Part shown: piece after piece, positions 39,101 through 46,594 of the stretch
Position numbering within the stretch: the stretch's first letter is position 1
Layout of the letters: each line of letters starts with the position of its first letter
Source of the DNA: Bacteroidota bacterium
Lineage (GTDB): Bacteria; Bacteroidota; Rhodothermia; Rhodothermales; Bin80
Length of the DNA: 59,399 nucleotides
Assembly: GCA_026709065.1 (NCBI GenBank)
Contig: JAPOTS010000055.1
Location: forward strand, 1 to 59,399
Direction: 5' to 3'
The notes under the pieces: model-generated
What the model was told of the DNA's origin: nothing
The model's input: only the letters and a program-made list of their open reading frames with translations
Databases searched by the model: none
Translations under genes and position numbers: made by a program

Positions 39101-39499
39101 AAACAAGCACTTGATGAATTAGAAGCGGAACTCCGTGACCGATTTGGGCCCTTACCAGAGGCAGCCCGTCATCTGATGTATGGAGCCAATATCCGCTTAA
39201 TGGGGCAGCGCATGCGTCTTCCAAGAATATCATATCGCAATCATCGCTTATTTCTGAGACTTCCAAAAAACAGCGCGGATCAGTATTTCTACTCCGAACT
39301 CTTCCCTCTCTTGTTAGATGCAGTAGAGGACATCAAATATTCATACATCCTCAAAGAATCTAAGGCAGGGATGATGCGCATGATCATTCAGAATGTCTCA
39401 ACACTGAAAATAGCCCATACGTTCCTCTTTGAAATCACATCAAAACTTGCTTCACCTGAAGTAGCATCTTCTGGGTCTCTGGTATCGGTATCTGTTTAA
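36125..39499 (+). CDS. mfd: Transcription-repair coupling factor Mfd
   Basis: Mfd removes stalled RNA polymerase at lesions and recruits UvrA. The 1124-aa protein begins with TTG (MSESPLKR), 17 nt after the parS site. Its order of domains is: UvrB-like module (about 1-400), RNA-polymerase-interacting CarD-like domain (KPGDFVVHKEYGIGKF, about 427-490), translocase with Walker A GDVGFGKTE (about 580) and DEEQ box (about 682), motif VI QLRGRVGRS, and the C-terminal TRCF domain. The last 65 nt overlap the end of the convergent rsmG. Confidence 0.95.
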   Translation: MSESPLKRLSSHVCQAPSFQALYTWCQNATGDRECVLLNCPGSLPSFLLSHVWGIGRSIVCIAPDSEEARLLHGDIAELGLPSLLYPPLGSSPYNDEQVEDSAPMVRRHDILQQLNTADQTLVVTGLRAVLERMPAPEKTLAESVTINAGDRIAPDTLIDTLTDKGFIRVPFVQETGEMAWRGGIIDVFPYTGGLPLRLEFFGNELESIREFDPVNQRSVSRLKRARLVPKPAHASKQISWTSLLENTAENCIMMLFEEPRMIEDAKATWEEIQEQYLSKLRLDPDCPAPESRYLSTETLLRSWSSTPRVHIHASLLRSVDEIDIHGSPQPPFGGQIDMVRSDLSDSNRQLTYIICDSKGQQQRVRSLLDDTIDSVNVSFTVASLNQGFTLPEIGCAVYTDHEIFGRYFRPRARKMARSGGLRLQELQSFKPGDFVVHKEYGIGKFGGFKTIKVKGRSQESVRLIYANDDVLFVNVNALHKLSKYAGKDSQVPALTRLGTEQWERAKNRAKKRIKSIARDLIRLYAERKSALGHAFAVDSIWQKELEASFPWQDTPDQYEAAEAVKRDMEDTAPMDRLVCGDVGFGKTEVAIRAAFKAVQDEKQVAILVPTTVLAQQHYMTFKKRLESFPVRIEVISRRVSAPDARRLLSDLKSGKVDILIGTHRLISKDVEFNDLGLLIIDEEQRFGVRMKEKLRHLRVNVDTLTLTATPIPRTLQFSLIGARDLSIIGTPPPNRQPIKTHIHSKDWTLIRDAILFEINRGGQVFFIHNRIASIEDLMTRLQDLLPGVRIRIGHGRMPAHELEGVMTDFVEHKFDVLLSTSIVENGLDIANANTIIIDRAHLFGLAEIHQLRGRVGRSDRKAFCYLLLPSIHSLSRDARQRLQAVEQFSDLGSGFQIAMRDLDIRGAGNILGGEQSGFIADLGLNTYYQMLDEAVRELRNEDFSEMFRDIDLPHTEDTIIDLDVSASLPKPYVTNDLERLSLYRRIGEAPDKQALDELEAELRDRFGPLPEAARHLMYGANIRLMGQRMRLPRISYRNHRLFLRLPKNSADQYFYSELFPLLLDAVEDIKYSYILKESKAGMMRMIIQNVSTLKIAHTFLFEITSKLASPEVASSGSLVSVSV

Positions 39500-40049
39500 C
39501 TTCAACCGTAGGGTAGCTCATCTCAAGTGCACTTCGCTCTTCGGATATATCTCCACCTTTCATACAATAGAGTGCGCCGTTTTGGGTTGCAACTCGAGAA
39601 TGCCATTGCCACAATCGAACTAAACGGGTCGTTGCTCTTGACACGCTATAATTAACCATCTCTGAAAACAATTCGGCGCGTCCATGCCATGGGAGTAAAT
39701 TAGGGAGATCCAATTCACGCTTGAAGCTCCTAATGGCCAATATCTTTTTTTGGACTGAATCAACGGCATGGATGGTCACATCTGGACGCATGATCGCAAT
39801 TGGAATCGCAGGCAATCCACCTCCAGTGCCCCAATCTGTAAGCGAAGCACCCGATGGAAATTGAACGCTTACAAATGCCAGACACTCTTGAATGTGTGCA
39901 GTGATGCCACTCTTGGTTGTGCGACGAGAGACTAAATTAATACGTTGGTTATAGGTATGCAATAAACCCCCAAAGGCTAACAATTTCTCTTGTTGAGAAG
40001 GTTTAATGGTAACATGTTTCACGTGGAACGGTGTGCATCTGCTGGCCAT
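39435..40049 (-). CDS. rsmG: 16S rRNA (guanine527-N7)-methyltransferase RsmG
   Basis: Methylates G527 of 16S rRNA; also called GidB. The 204-aa protein has the SAM motif LTDWGTGGGLPAIPIAI (about 65-81) and a VDSVQKK strand. The N-terminus reads PFHVKH because the coding DNA contains a parS site, a known feature of this gene in many bacteria. It is the last gene of mnmE-mnmG-rsmG, 12 nt after mnmG. Its 65-nt 3' overlap with mfd is unusually long, yet both C-termini look normal. Confidence 0.93.
   Translation of the reverse strand: MASRCTPFHVKHVTIKPSQQEKLLAFGGLLHTYNQRINLVSRRTTKSGITAHIQECLAFVSVQFPSGASLTDWGTGGGLPAIPIAIMRPDVTIHAVDSVQKKILAIRSFKRELDLPNLLPWHGRAELFSEMVNYSVSRATTRLVRLWQWHSRVATQNGALYCMKGGDISEERSALEMSYPTVEVKQIPIPETQKMLLQVKQVLM
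40015..40030. promoter_or_regulatory. Second parS site, inside the rsmG start
   Basis: TGTTTCACGTGGAACG, read on the minus strand as CGTTCCACGTGAAACA, differs from the parS consensus only at the first base. It overlaps the rsmG codons for FHVKH. It lies about 3.9 kb from the first parS, forming the usual small cluster of centromere sites near the origin. Confidence 0.8.
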
Positions 40050-40061
40050 CTTGATCCTGAT

Positions 40062-41930
40062 TCAGCGTGCCATTAAGACGGTTAATACAGAAATATCAGC
40101 AGGGCTAACCCCGCTGATTCTTGATGCTTGTCCTATGGTTTCGGGTTGGATTTTGCTCAATTTTTCTCGGGCTTCAATCGTTATATTTTGGACCTCCGAG
40201 AAATTGAAGTTTTTGGGAAATTTATGATTTTCCATTGTAAGCATCCTTTTGGCCTCTTCTTCTTGCCTTTCAATATATCCTGCATATTTGATTGAAATTT
40301 CTGATAGATGCTCTACAGGCTCCATTCCTGGGGCAGGAGTCAGGATTTCGTGAGTAATGTTTGCAGATTGAAGAAGTTGTTTTAGATTGACCTCTGGCCT
40401 CCGTGCGATCTGAATCGCTTTCACTGGCTCACTGATAAGGCTAGTCCCGACTTGCTCTAAATAAGGGTTACATATCTCAGGTTTGAGAGTATACTCTGAC
40501 AATTTAGTGATCGTTGCTTTGACCGCCTCGCTACGAATTTTCATCCTCTGATAGCGCTTTTCGGACACTAATCCAAGCTGTTTTCCCAGAGGCGTTAAGC
40601 GCTCATCTGCATTATCTTGCCGCAAAAGCATGCGGTGTTCGGCTCTTGATGTGAACATGCGATACGGCTCATCTGTCCCTTTAGCAATCAAATCATCAAT
40701 CAGAACTCCTATATAGGCTTGGGAGCGGTGAAGAATGATTGGAGACTGTTCATTGATCATTAGCACGGCATTGATTCCAGCAATTAAGCCTTGGGCAGCT
40801 GCCTCTTCATAGCCTGTGGTACCATTGATCTGTCCTGCAAAAAACAACCCTTGAATGTGTTTAGTTTCAAGAGAATACTGAAGTTGATGCGGAGGAAAAT
40901 AGTCATATTCAATCGCATAGCCTGGGCGGAGCATATGAACCTGCTCTAATCCAGGCACTAAGCGTAGGGCTTGTTCCTGAGTGTCTTCAGGCAGGCTGGT
41001 TGAAAATCCGTTTACATAGACTTCAGTGGTTCTACGACCCTCTGGTTCCAAAAATAATTGATGGCGATCCTTTGAGGCAAAGCGATCAATTTTATCCTCA
41101 ATGGAGGGGCAGTATCTTGGGCCAGTGCCTTCAATTCGTCCTGCAAACATCGGACTCCTATGAAATCCGTGCCGCAAAGTGTCATGAACCGATGGATTTG
41201 TCCACGTCAGGTAACAGCTCAGCTGACAATCTGTAAGTTGATCTGTCATAAACGAGAATGGCATTGGCTCTGGGTCACCTAATTGTGGAGTGACCGAAGA
41301 ATAGTTAATCGTTCGACCGTCTATACGTGGGGGTGTTCCTGTTTTAAGCCGGCCGCTCTCAAAGCCAAGATCATGCAATTGACCAGTAAGTCCTGTGCTT
41401 TGGCGCTCTCCCATTCGCCCCCCTCCAAACTGACGTTCACCAACATGAATTAATCCATTCATGAAGGTGCCATTTGTAAGGATCACCGTAGGTGCATTGT
41501 AGATTTTTCCTAAGCGGGTTTGAACTCCAGTCACCCGACCGTCTTCTACTTCTAAGCGGGTTACCATATCTGCACGCATATATAAACCTGATGTGCTTTC
41601 TAAATGCGCTCGCACAAATGTTGCATACTCAATCCTGTCTGTTTGAGCGCGTGGTCCCCAGACGGCAGGACCTTTACGTCGATTGAGCATTCTAAACTGA
41701 ATTCCTGCCGCATCTGCAGCCAATCCCATAATTCCTCCCAGCGCATCAATTTCGCGTACAATATGTCCTTTGCCGATACCCCCAATGGCTGGGTTACAGG
41801 ACATTCGACCGATTGCTTCAAGATTCATCGTGATCAACAGCGTCTGCGCACCCATTCGAGCGGCAACAGCAGCAGCCTCAGTCCCGGCATGCCCACCCCC
41901 AACGACGATTACATCAAATTTTGAAAACAT
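40062..41930 (-). CDS. mnmG: tRNA uridine 5-carboxymethylaminomethyl synthase MnmG
   Basis: FAD enzyme that with MnmE installs cmnm5U at the tRNA wobble position. The 622-aa protein has the FAD motif [12 protein letters not shown] near the N-terminus, [13 protein letters not shown] (about 44-56), [18 protein letters not shown] and the C-terminal GISPADIS-like segment (GVSPADI). It follows mnmE with a 5-nt gap and precedes rsmG. Confidence 0.96.
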   Translation of the reverse strand: MFSKFDVIVVGGGHAGTEAAAVAARMGAQTLLITMNLEAIGRMSCNPAIGGIGKGHIVREIDALGGIMGLAADAAGIQFRMLNRRKGPAVWGPRAQTDRIEYATFVRAHLESTSGLYMRADMVTRLEVEDGRVTGVQTRLGKIYNAPTVILTNGTFMNGLIHVGERQFGGGRMGERQSTGLTGQLHDLGFESGRLKTGTPPRIDGRTINYSSVTPQLGDPEPMPFSFMTDQLTDCQLSCYLTWTNPSVHDTLRHGFHRSPMFAGRIEGTGPRYCPSIEDKIDRFASKDRHQLFLEPEGRRTTEVYVNGFSTSLPEDTQEQALRLVPGLEQVHMLRPGYAIEYDYFPPHQLQYSLETKHIQGLFFAGQINGTTGYEEAAAQGLIAGINAVLMINEQSPIILHRSQAYIGVLIDDLIAKGTDEPYRMFTSRAEHRMLLRQDNADERLTPLGKQLGLVSEKRYQRMKIRSEAVKATITKLSEYTLKPEICNPYLEQVGTSLISEPVKAIQIARRPEVNLKQLLQSANITHEILTPAPGMEPVEHLSEISIKYAGYIERQEEEAKRMLTMENHKFPKNFNFSEVQNITIEAREKLSKIQPETIGQASRISGVSPADISVLTVLMAR

Positions 41931-41935
41931 CTAGA

Positions 41936-43285
41936 TTATTTACCAATGCAAAACCTTGAAAAGATAGCCCCTAAAATGGTTTCGTTGGTGATCGCGCCTG
42001 TAATCAACCCAAGCTCTCTTGCTGCACCATGTAAATCAATAGAAAAAATATCTGGGGGCTGATTAGACTTGAGGGCTTGCTTTGCACTCTGGAGTGCTTG
42101 ATATGCATTTTTGAGATGGGATTGATGTCTCGCATTGGTAACTGTCTTTGCAGCATCTGCGGTTCCAAAATCCTGTTTTGCTTGCTCAAGAAGCAAATGA
42201 ATCAGAGGTTCAAGTGCCTCAAGTCCATTCTTCGCACTTAATTGTAAACCATGGATGGTGACCGGCTCTGAAATGAGATCCACCTTATTTCCTACAATGA
42301 TGACTGATTTATCATGAAGTGAGTTGAGTACTGTGGTATCCTCTTTAGTTAATCCAGCTAGCAAATCATAGACGTAAACCACAATGTCGGCTTTCTCCAT
42401 TACACTCTGTGCCCGCTGAACGCCTTCCTGTTCTATCGTATCTGAGGTTTGCCGCAGTCCTGCTGTATCAATAAACCGAAACCGTAGCCCCCCAAGTTCG
42501 CAATCAACTTCAAGGGTGTCCCGAGTTGTACCTGGCATTGGACTTACGATGGCTCTATCACGACCTGATAGACTATTAAGAAGCGTAGACTTTCCTGCAT
42601 TGGGCGGGCCAGCGATGACAACTCGGATTCCCTCTCGTACAACCATCCCAAGTTTTACCGTCTGTAATAAATCCTCAATTTTGATGAGGGTGTTGTCAAT
42701 CAAGGTTTTAATTTGTCCACGATCGGCAAACTCAACATCCTCATCAGTAAAGTCTATCTCAAGTTCAGCGAGAGCGCATAGTTCAAGGATGGCTGTCCTG
42801 AGTTTTTCAAGCTCTTTGGAATAATGACCTTCATATGCTGAGAGAGAGACTTGATGGGCTTGTGTGCTGGTGGAGTGAATCAATTCAGCAACAGCCTCGG
42901 CTTGAGTGAGATCTATTTTTCCAGAGAGAAAAGCTCTCTGAGTAAATTCTCCAGGAGATGCGAGGCGAGCCCCCTGGTCAATCAAGCTTTCAAGCACTAA
43001 GGCAGCAACATAATCCCCCCCATGGCAGGTCACTTCAACCAAGTCTTCACCTGTTGGAGTTCTGGGAGATCGGAAAACGGTTGCAACAACCCTATCAATC
43101 TTAGATGCATTAGGATATTCCCATAGCCCAACATGGGCGGTATGGGATTCGACTTCTTGTAGCATCTTCCCGGAAAAGCATGCAGATGCAATTGGAATGG
43201 CATCTGGGCCAGAAACACGAACCAGTGAGAGTGCTGCAAGCCCTGGTGCTGTTGCAATTGCAGCAATGGTGTCATGGGAGCGCAT
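41936..43285 (-). CDS. mnmE: tRNA modification GTPase MnmE
   Basis: Partner of MnmG; binds tetrahydrofolate and GTP. The 449-aa protein carries the N-terminal folate domain (TPTGEDLVEVTCHGG), the inserted G domain with GPPNAGKS (226-233), DTAGLR and NKVD motifs, and the diagnostic C-terminal CIGK. It is the first gene of the mnmE-mnmG-rsmG operon; its promoter is in the 520-base gap upstream. Confidence 0.96.
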   Translation of the reverse strand: MRSHDTIAAIATAPGLAALSLVRVSGPDAIPIASACFSGKMLQEVESHTAHVGLWEYPNASKIDRVVATVFRSPRTPTGEDLVEVTCHGGDYVAALVLESLIDQGARLASPGEFTQRAFLSGKIDLTQAEAVAELIHSTSTQAHQVSLSAYEGHYSKELEKLRTAILELCALAELEIDFTDEDVEFADRGQIKTLIDNTLIKIEDLLQTVKLGMVVREGIRVVIAGPPNAGKSTLLNSLSGRDRAIVSPMPGTTRDTLEVDCELGGLRFRFIDTAGLRQTSDTIEQEGVQRAQSVMEKADIVVYVYDLLAGLTKEDTTVLNSLHDKSVIIVGNKVDLISEPVTIHGLQLSAKNGLEALEPLIHLLLEQAKQDFGTADAAKTVTNARHQSHLKNAYQALQSAKQALKSNQPPDIFSIDLHGAARELGLITGAITNETILGAIFSRFCIGK

Positions 43286-43805
43286 CCTTAGATTTTGTAG
43301 AGAGAAGCTATTTATTGAAACCGATGACTGAATCGGTGTGTGATTTCAATCATTTTTAAACAGTGCAAGCATTATAATAGACATACTTCCATTATGTCAC
43401 AAAGATCAATTCTTACCAAATCATGTCCAGAAAAAGATCAATATTTTAGCCTTTAACTCCTATTTCTTTGGTTAATTTCCAATGAATTCACTTGTTTAAA
43501 GTTAGATTAGCCCGAAAAGTGCACTTAGTATTAGCTATCTATATATTCGTCAGATGGCTGTGATGTTGAAACACTCAAAAGCCTTCACTAAGATTGGATG
43601 TCTCGTCAACGCTGAGTACTCATAACCTTTGTCGTCAACGGAAAACTTTCAGCATAGAAATTTCTAGATCTATAGTTACACTGAATTGATCAAATTCTTA
43701 AAAGCCTAATAAATTTTTTTATTTATATTCATTATTGTTGCATTAACTATTAACTTTAATGAACCTTCACAAGTTAATTATTAACGTTACCTATCTGGTA
43801 TACTT
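43286..43805. other. Intergenic, upstream of mnmE
   Basis: About 520 AT-rich bases with no supported gene. A small hairpin ACCGAT-gactga-ATCGGT (43320-43337) lies 35 nt upstream of the mnmE start and could be part of its leader. The right part is very AT-rich and probably held the promoter of the decayed DUF433 module. Confidence 0.45.
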
Positions 43806-44456
43806 ATGATTTCTGGTGGTATTCCCCCCGCACGGGAGCGTCCCTTATACTCTCGTAAACGCGTTTCTGATGCTCTGAGAATGCCTTATTCAACTCTGTA
43901 TCTTTGTTGCATAACGATAACTCGGACTCTTTGATATCTAATGTGAACCCCCATCGGATTTAAATTTTCTGCAACTTTCAGAGGCTTTTGCGATCAACTA
44001 TATGAGAATTTTTTGGATATTCCTCTTTCCAATATTCGGGCGGCATCAAGTTATCTTTGAGACAAATTAAATATATCATATCCGTTAATTGATCAGAGAA
44101 TCCGCGTTGGATCTGAGGTGTCTTTTAAGCATGCCCAAAATATTTTACTCAATGCGACACGTCATGGACAAGTAGAATCATTTGAGTTAATCGGTAAGTA
44201 CATCAATAGGCTCAGGTTTAGTAACGGATCACTACCTGATATACTGTATCCTTGGATCGGGGGGCAGGGAGCAAGGAAGAGTGTCTGGACAGATCCTATG
44301 ATTCGGTTTGGACAACCTTCTATCACTGGTACTGGTATAGCTGTTAGTATTATCTTAGAGAGGTTTGAAGGTGGAGAATCATTGAAATATATAGCGGATG
44401 GGTACGGGATTGCCCTTGCCTGTGTTGAGGATGCAATCACTTATGCCACGCATTAG
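43806..44456 (+). pseudogene. DUF433 (VapB-like) antitoxin with HTH, broken
   Basis: The DUF433 C-terminal half (44118-44456) is intact, with WTDPMIRFGQPSITGTGIAV and ERFEGGESLKYIADGYG. Upstream, an ATG frame at 43806-43934 encodes an N-terminal part of the same kind of protein (GGIPPARERPLYSRKRV, DALRMPYSTL, an HTH region). A frame in phase with the C-terminal half provides IPLSNIRAASSYL and then TGA (44058-44060), followed by DKLNISYPLIDQRI up to 44118. The gene is broken by at least one frameshift and one nonsense codon. The downstream toxin relic overlaps it by 14 nt, as in intact DUF433/PIN-like operons. Confidence 0.72.
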
Positions 44457-44577
44457 ATATTCCAAGTTCTACGTAGACGAATGTCTTGATAGTAATAACT
44501 TCATTGAGATTCTTCAGGACACAGGAATACAAGTAGTCAAACATCGCGATATTTTTGGTAATGATATCATAGGATGA
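44443..44577 (+). pseudogene. DUF5615 PIN-like toxin, N-terminal stub
   Basis: A 44-codon frame starting inside the end of the DUF433 gene. It reads MPRIRYSKFYVDECLD...NNFIEILQDTGIQVVKHRDIF. This matches the first strand and helix of PIN-like DUF5615 toxins, with the acidic D12-E13 pair in the 'YVDE' motif. Complete toxins have more than 100 residues and further acidic residues; here a TGA follows residue 44. The overlap with the antitoxin frame supports a former toxin-antitoxin operon. Confidence 0.6.
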
Positions 44578-44646
44578 AAGGTTCAGGTGATTTATTGCGC
44601 TTAGCGGTATGTTTGAAGAATCTCTCCCATTGTGGTCGTAGGATAT

Positions 44647-45474
44647 TCATGACCTATTGTGTCTGAATGGTGGATCAGGCATCACCCGCGACATCGCATG
44701 ACACATCAATTGCGACAGCGCATATGACCCATGTTCGCTCTCTACAAGAGCACCATACTGCACATAGCTGTCAAAAGCTTTTTCTGCCTCACTCCGATCA
44801 CAGAATGAGTTCATCAGTGCATCAATGACATCTGGTTTGTACAGATACGGGTTGGGGGATGACTTGCGGATGCATTCAAGTAGGACACTCACGCGCATTG
44901 AATGTCCAAACACGTAGTGATTAATATGGAATTCTATAGACTTGCTCCCCTCGGACAGGACCTCCCGTAGTCCCGCATCTGTCATGACACTGCCATAGGA
45001 TTGCAAATGCTCAGCGGCATGGCGAGCGTATGAGCTGGTGAAAAGTGGAAACCCACATGTTTCTTTGATCAATGCATCCTCCCATTCGCTCGTATCGCCC
45101 AGAGCATTCGCATCTTTAACCATCCAGTCGCGAATGATTGCCCTCTCTTCGTCTTGACTGAGGTATCCAATATCCATGATGTTATTGGGAGCGAAAGTGT
45201 ACCCTGCTTTTTGAAAGGCTATATGGGTTAGTGGATTTCCAGTCGAGATAAAAACGACCGGTCTTGCGAGCTCACCCGCCTCAATGCGGTTGAGAAATTG
45301 CCGTATTACAGAAGCCATACTGGGTGGTAACATCTTTGAGATGTAATGTGCCTTGCTCAAGAGTAGTAGAAGCGGAGTGGTACTACTGGCGAGTAGCTCG
45401 TCCATTTTGCGCGCAAAGAACTTGGCCGTAATTCCTGTTCGCAGTGCGTCTAGGACTGGGTCTTTGAATTTCAA
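44647..45474 (-). pseudogene. AAA-type ATPase, C-terminal piece with damaged Walker B
   Basis: A 275-codon frame that continues an ATPase begun in the upstream frame. The expected Walker B (four aliphatics then DE) reads LLLLLSKAH at 35-43, so the two acidic residues are replaced by Ser-Lys. The helical region with RPVVFIS, the SQDEERAIIRDWMVKD block and a winged-helix-like end is otherwise well kept. It overlaps the upstream piece by 4 nt; a segment expected between the two (after 'TDEYVSDY') seems missing. Probably one gene broken by a deletion or frameshift. Confidence 0.6.
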
Positions 45475-45797
45475 TGAATGATCGTGTAATAGTCACTTAC
45501 ATACTCATCCGTAATCTGAGCACTGAGACTGTCTGGATTCCATAGGGACTCCCATGAAATGTCAATCGGCTTCCAGCCCATACTGGCTCCTATCTTCCAA
45601 CATTGATCCAATAGTGCAACCTTACCTGAGCCACCAGGACCTTCAACAAGAAGAGTTTTGCCCCCATGTCCAGCATCCTTGGCTTCTGCAAGGAGTTTAC
45701 GAAGTGGGGAAAGGATGTGTGTCCGCCCATGGAAATGGCGCGCTGCCCCAATACCTCTATCTCCGTCAGAGTAAGGTGATGGATATTTTTCGTTCAT
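45471..45797 (-). pseudogene. AAA-type ATPase, N-terminal piece with altered Walker A
   Basis: A 108-codon frame holding the start of the same ATPase: GAARHFHGRTHILSPLRKLL, then a P-loop GPGGSGK (53-59) whose next residue is Val60 instead of the required Thr/Ser. The frame ends after YYTIIH. Together with the damaged Walker B in the following frame, nucleotide hydrolysis is unlikely. I recall the family as stand-alone ATP-binding proteins of unknown function in Bacteroidota and others. It could also be read as two coupled genes, but motif loss favours a pseudogene. Confidence 0.6.
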
Positions 45798-45889
45798 GAT
45801 AGAAGTATTGGTGATTTTTCTAACTTTTCACTAAGCATTTGATTAGTTTCTGCTGTCGGATTCTACATAAACTATTTATCGGAAACACA

Positions 45890-46170
45890 TCAAGATACAG
45901 GTTTTGTATGTTTTCTTCCATGAACGCTGGGTTCGTGACACCATTGTGTGCGAAGGAGGGCAAGATGTTCAAGTAACCCTTGATCTATTTTCAACAAGGT
46001 GACCATAACTACACGATCAAGTTCAATTCGCAAATTATCACGATAGGCTTCATTTGCTGTTAGAAAGTCTCGGGTACAAAATTCTTGAAAATCTGCTCAC
46101 ATTGATCTAATTGATCACTAGTGAGTTGTCTCGGATCAATACTTCCTAAGTAAGTATACCTAATGGAATA
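45890..46170 (-). pseudogene. C-terminal remnant of a large enzyme (possibly a DNA methylase)
   Basis: On the minus strand one frame from about 46170 reads YLGSIDPRQLTSDQLDQCEQIF. After a shift near 46075 another frame reads EFCTRDFLTANEAYRDNLR, RIELDRVVMVTLLKIDQG and LALLRTQWCHEPSVHGRK, to a stop at 45890. The last block resembles, from memory, the end of Eco57I-type methylase/endonuclease proteins (ALLR..WC.EPSVHGGK). The identification is weak; that this is decayed protein-coding DNA is more secure. The plus-strand frame over part of this area is therefore not called. Confidence 0.4.
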
Positions 46171-46594
46171 TATGTGCGAATTAACGACCTATTGGATGAA
46201 TCATGTGTGATCCCAGATATGAAAAAGGCCTCTCTTGGATCTACTATACGAACCAAGAAACACCCAGTGTTCCTCATGAGAATTACAGGAAGCGATCATT
46301 ACAAAGTAAAACACATTGAAAAGAAAACCCCCATTATTTTTGTGTTATCGGCATTGTGAGCATGTCTATCTGAATGACTTTTTTCGGTTAGCGATCAGAC
46401 AATTGTACAAATTTTTTCTCTGAAATCCAATTGCCCATGTTGTCTGACCATACGGTCAAACTGTATCCATATGGTATGACAATGATAATGGATTTCCATC
46501 TCAAAGCAATGACTCAAATGTGTTTGTTTCTTTCAAACGATTGGTTCAGATATGTGTAGTACTTTACACTTGAATCTCAGCCATCAATTAATCA
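46171..46594. other. Intergenic upstream of the SF1 helicase
   Basis: About 420 bases. A 61-codon plus-strand frame (46174-46359) begins MRINDLLDESCVIPD, faintly like a PtsN/IIA N-terminus, but it overlaps the area of the minus-strand remnant and soon loses any family likeness. The last 200 bases are AT-rich and presumably carry the helicase promoter. Confidence 0.4.

Noticed and set aside
46174..46359. Plus-strand frame starting MRINDLLDESCVIPD, like a PtsN/IIA N-terminus
   Set aside because: Likeness ends after about 15 residues, the catalytic His region is absent, and the minus strand of the adjoining DNA carries stronger protein debris.
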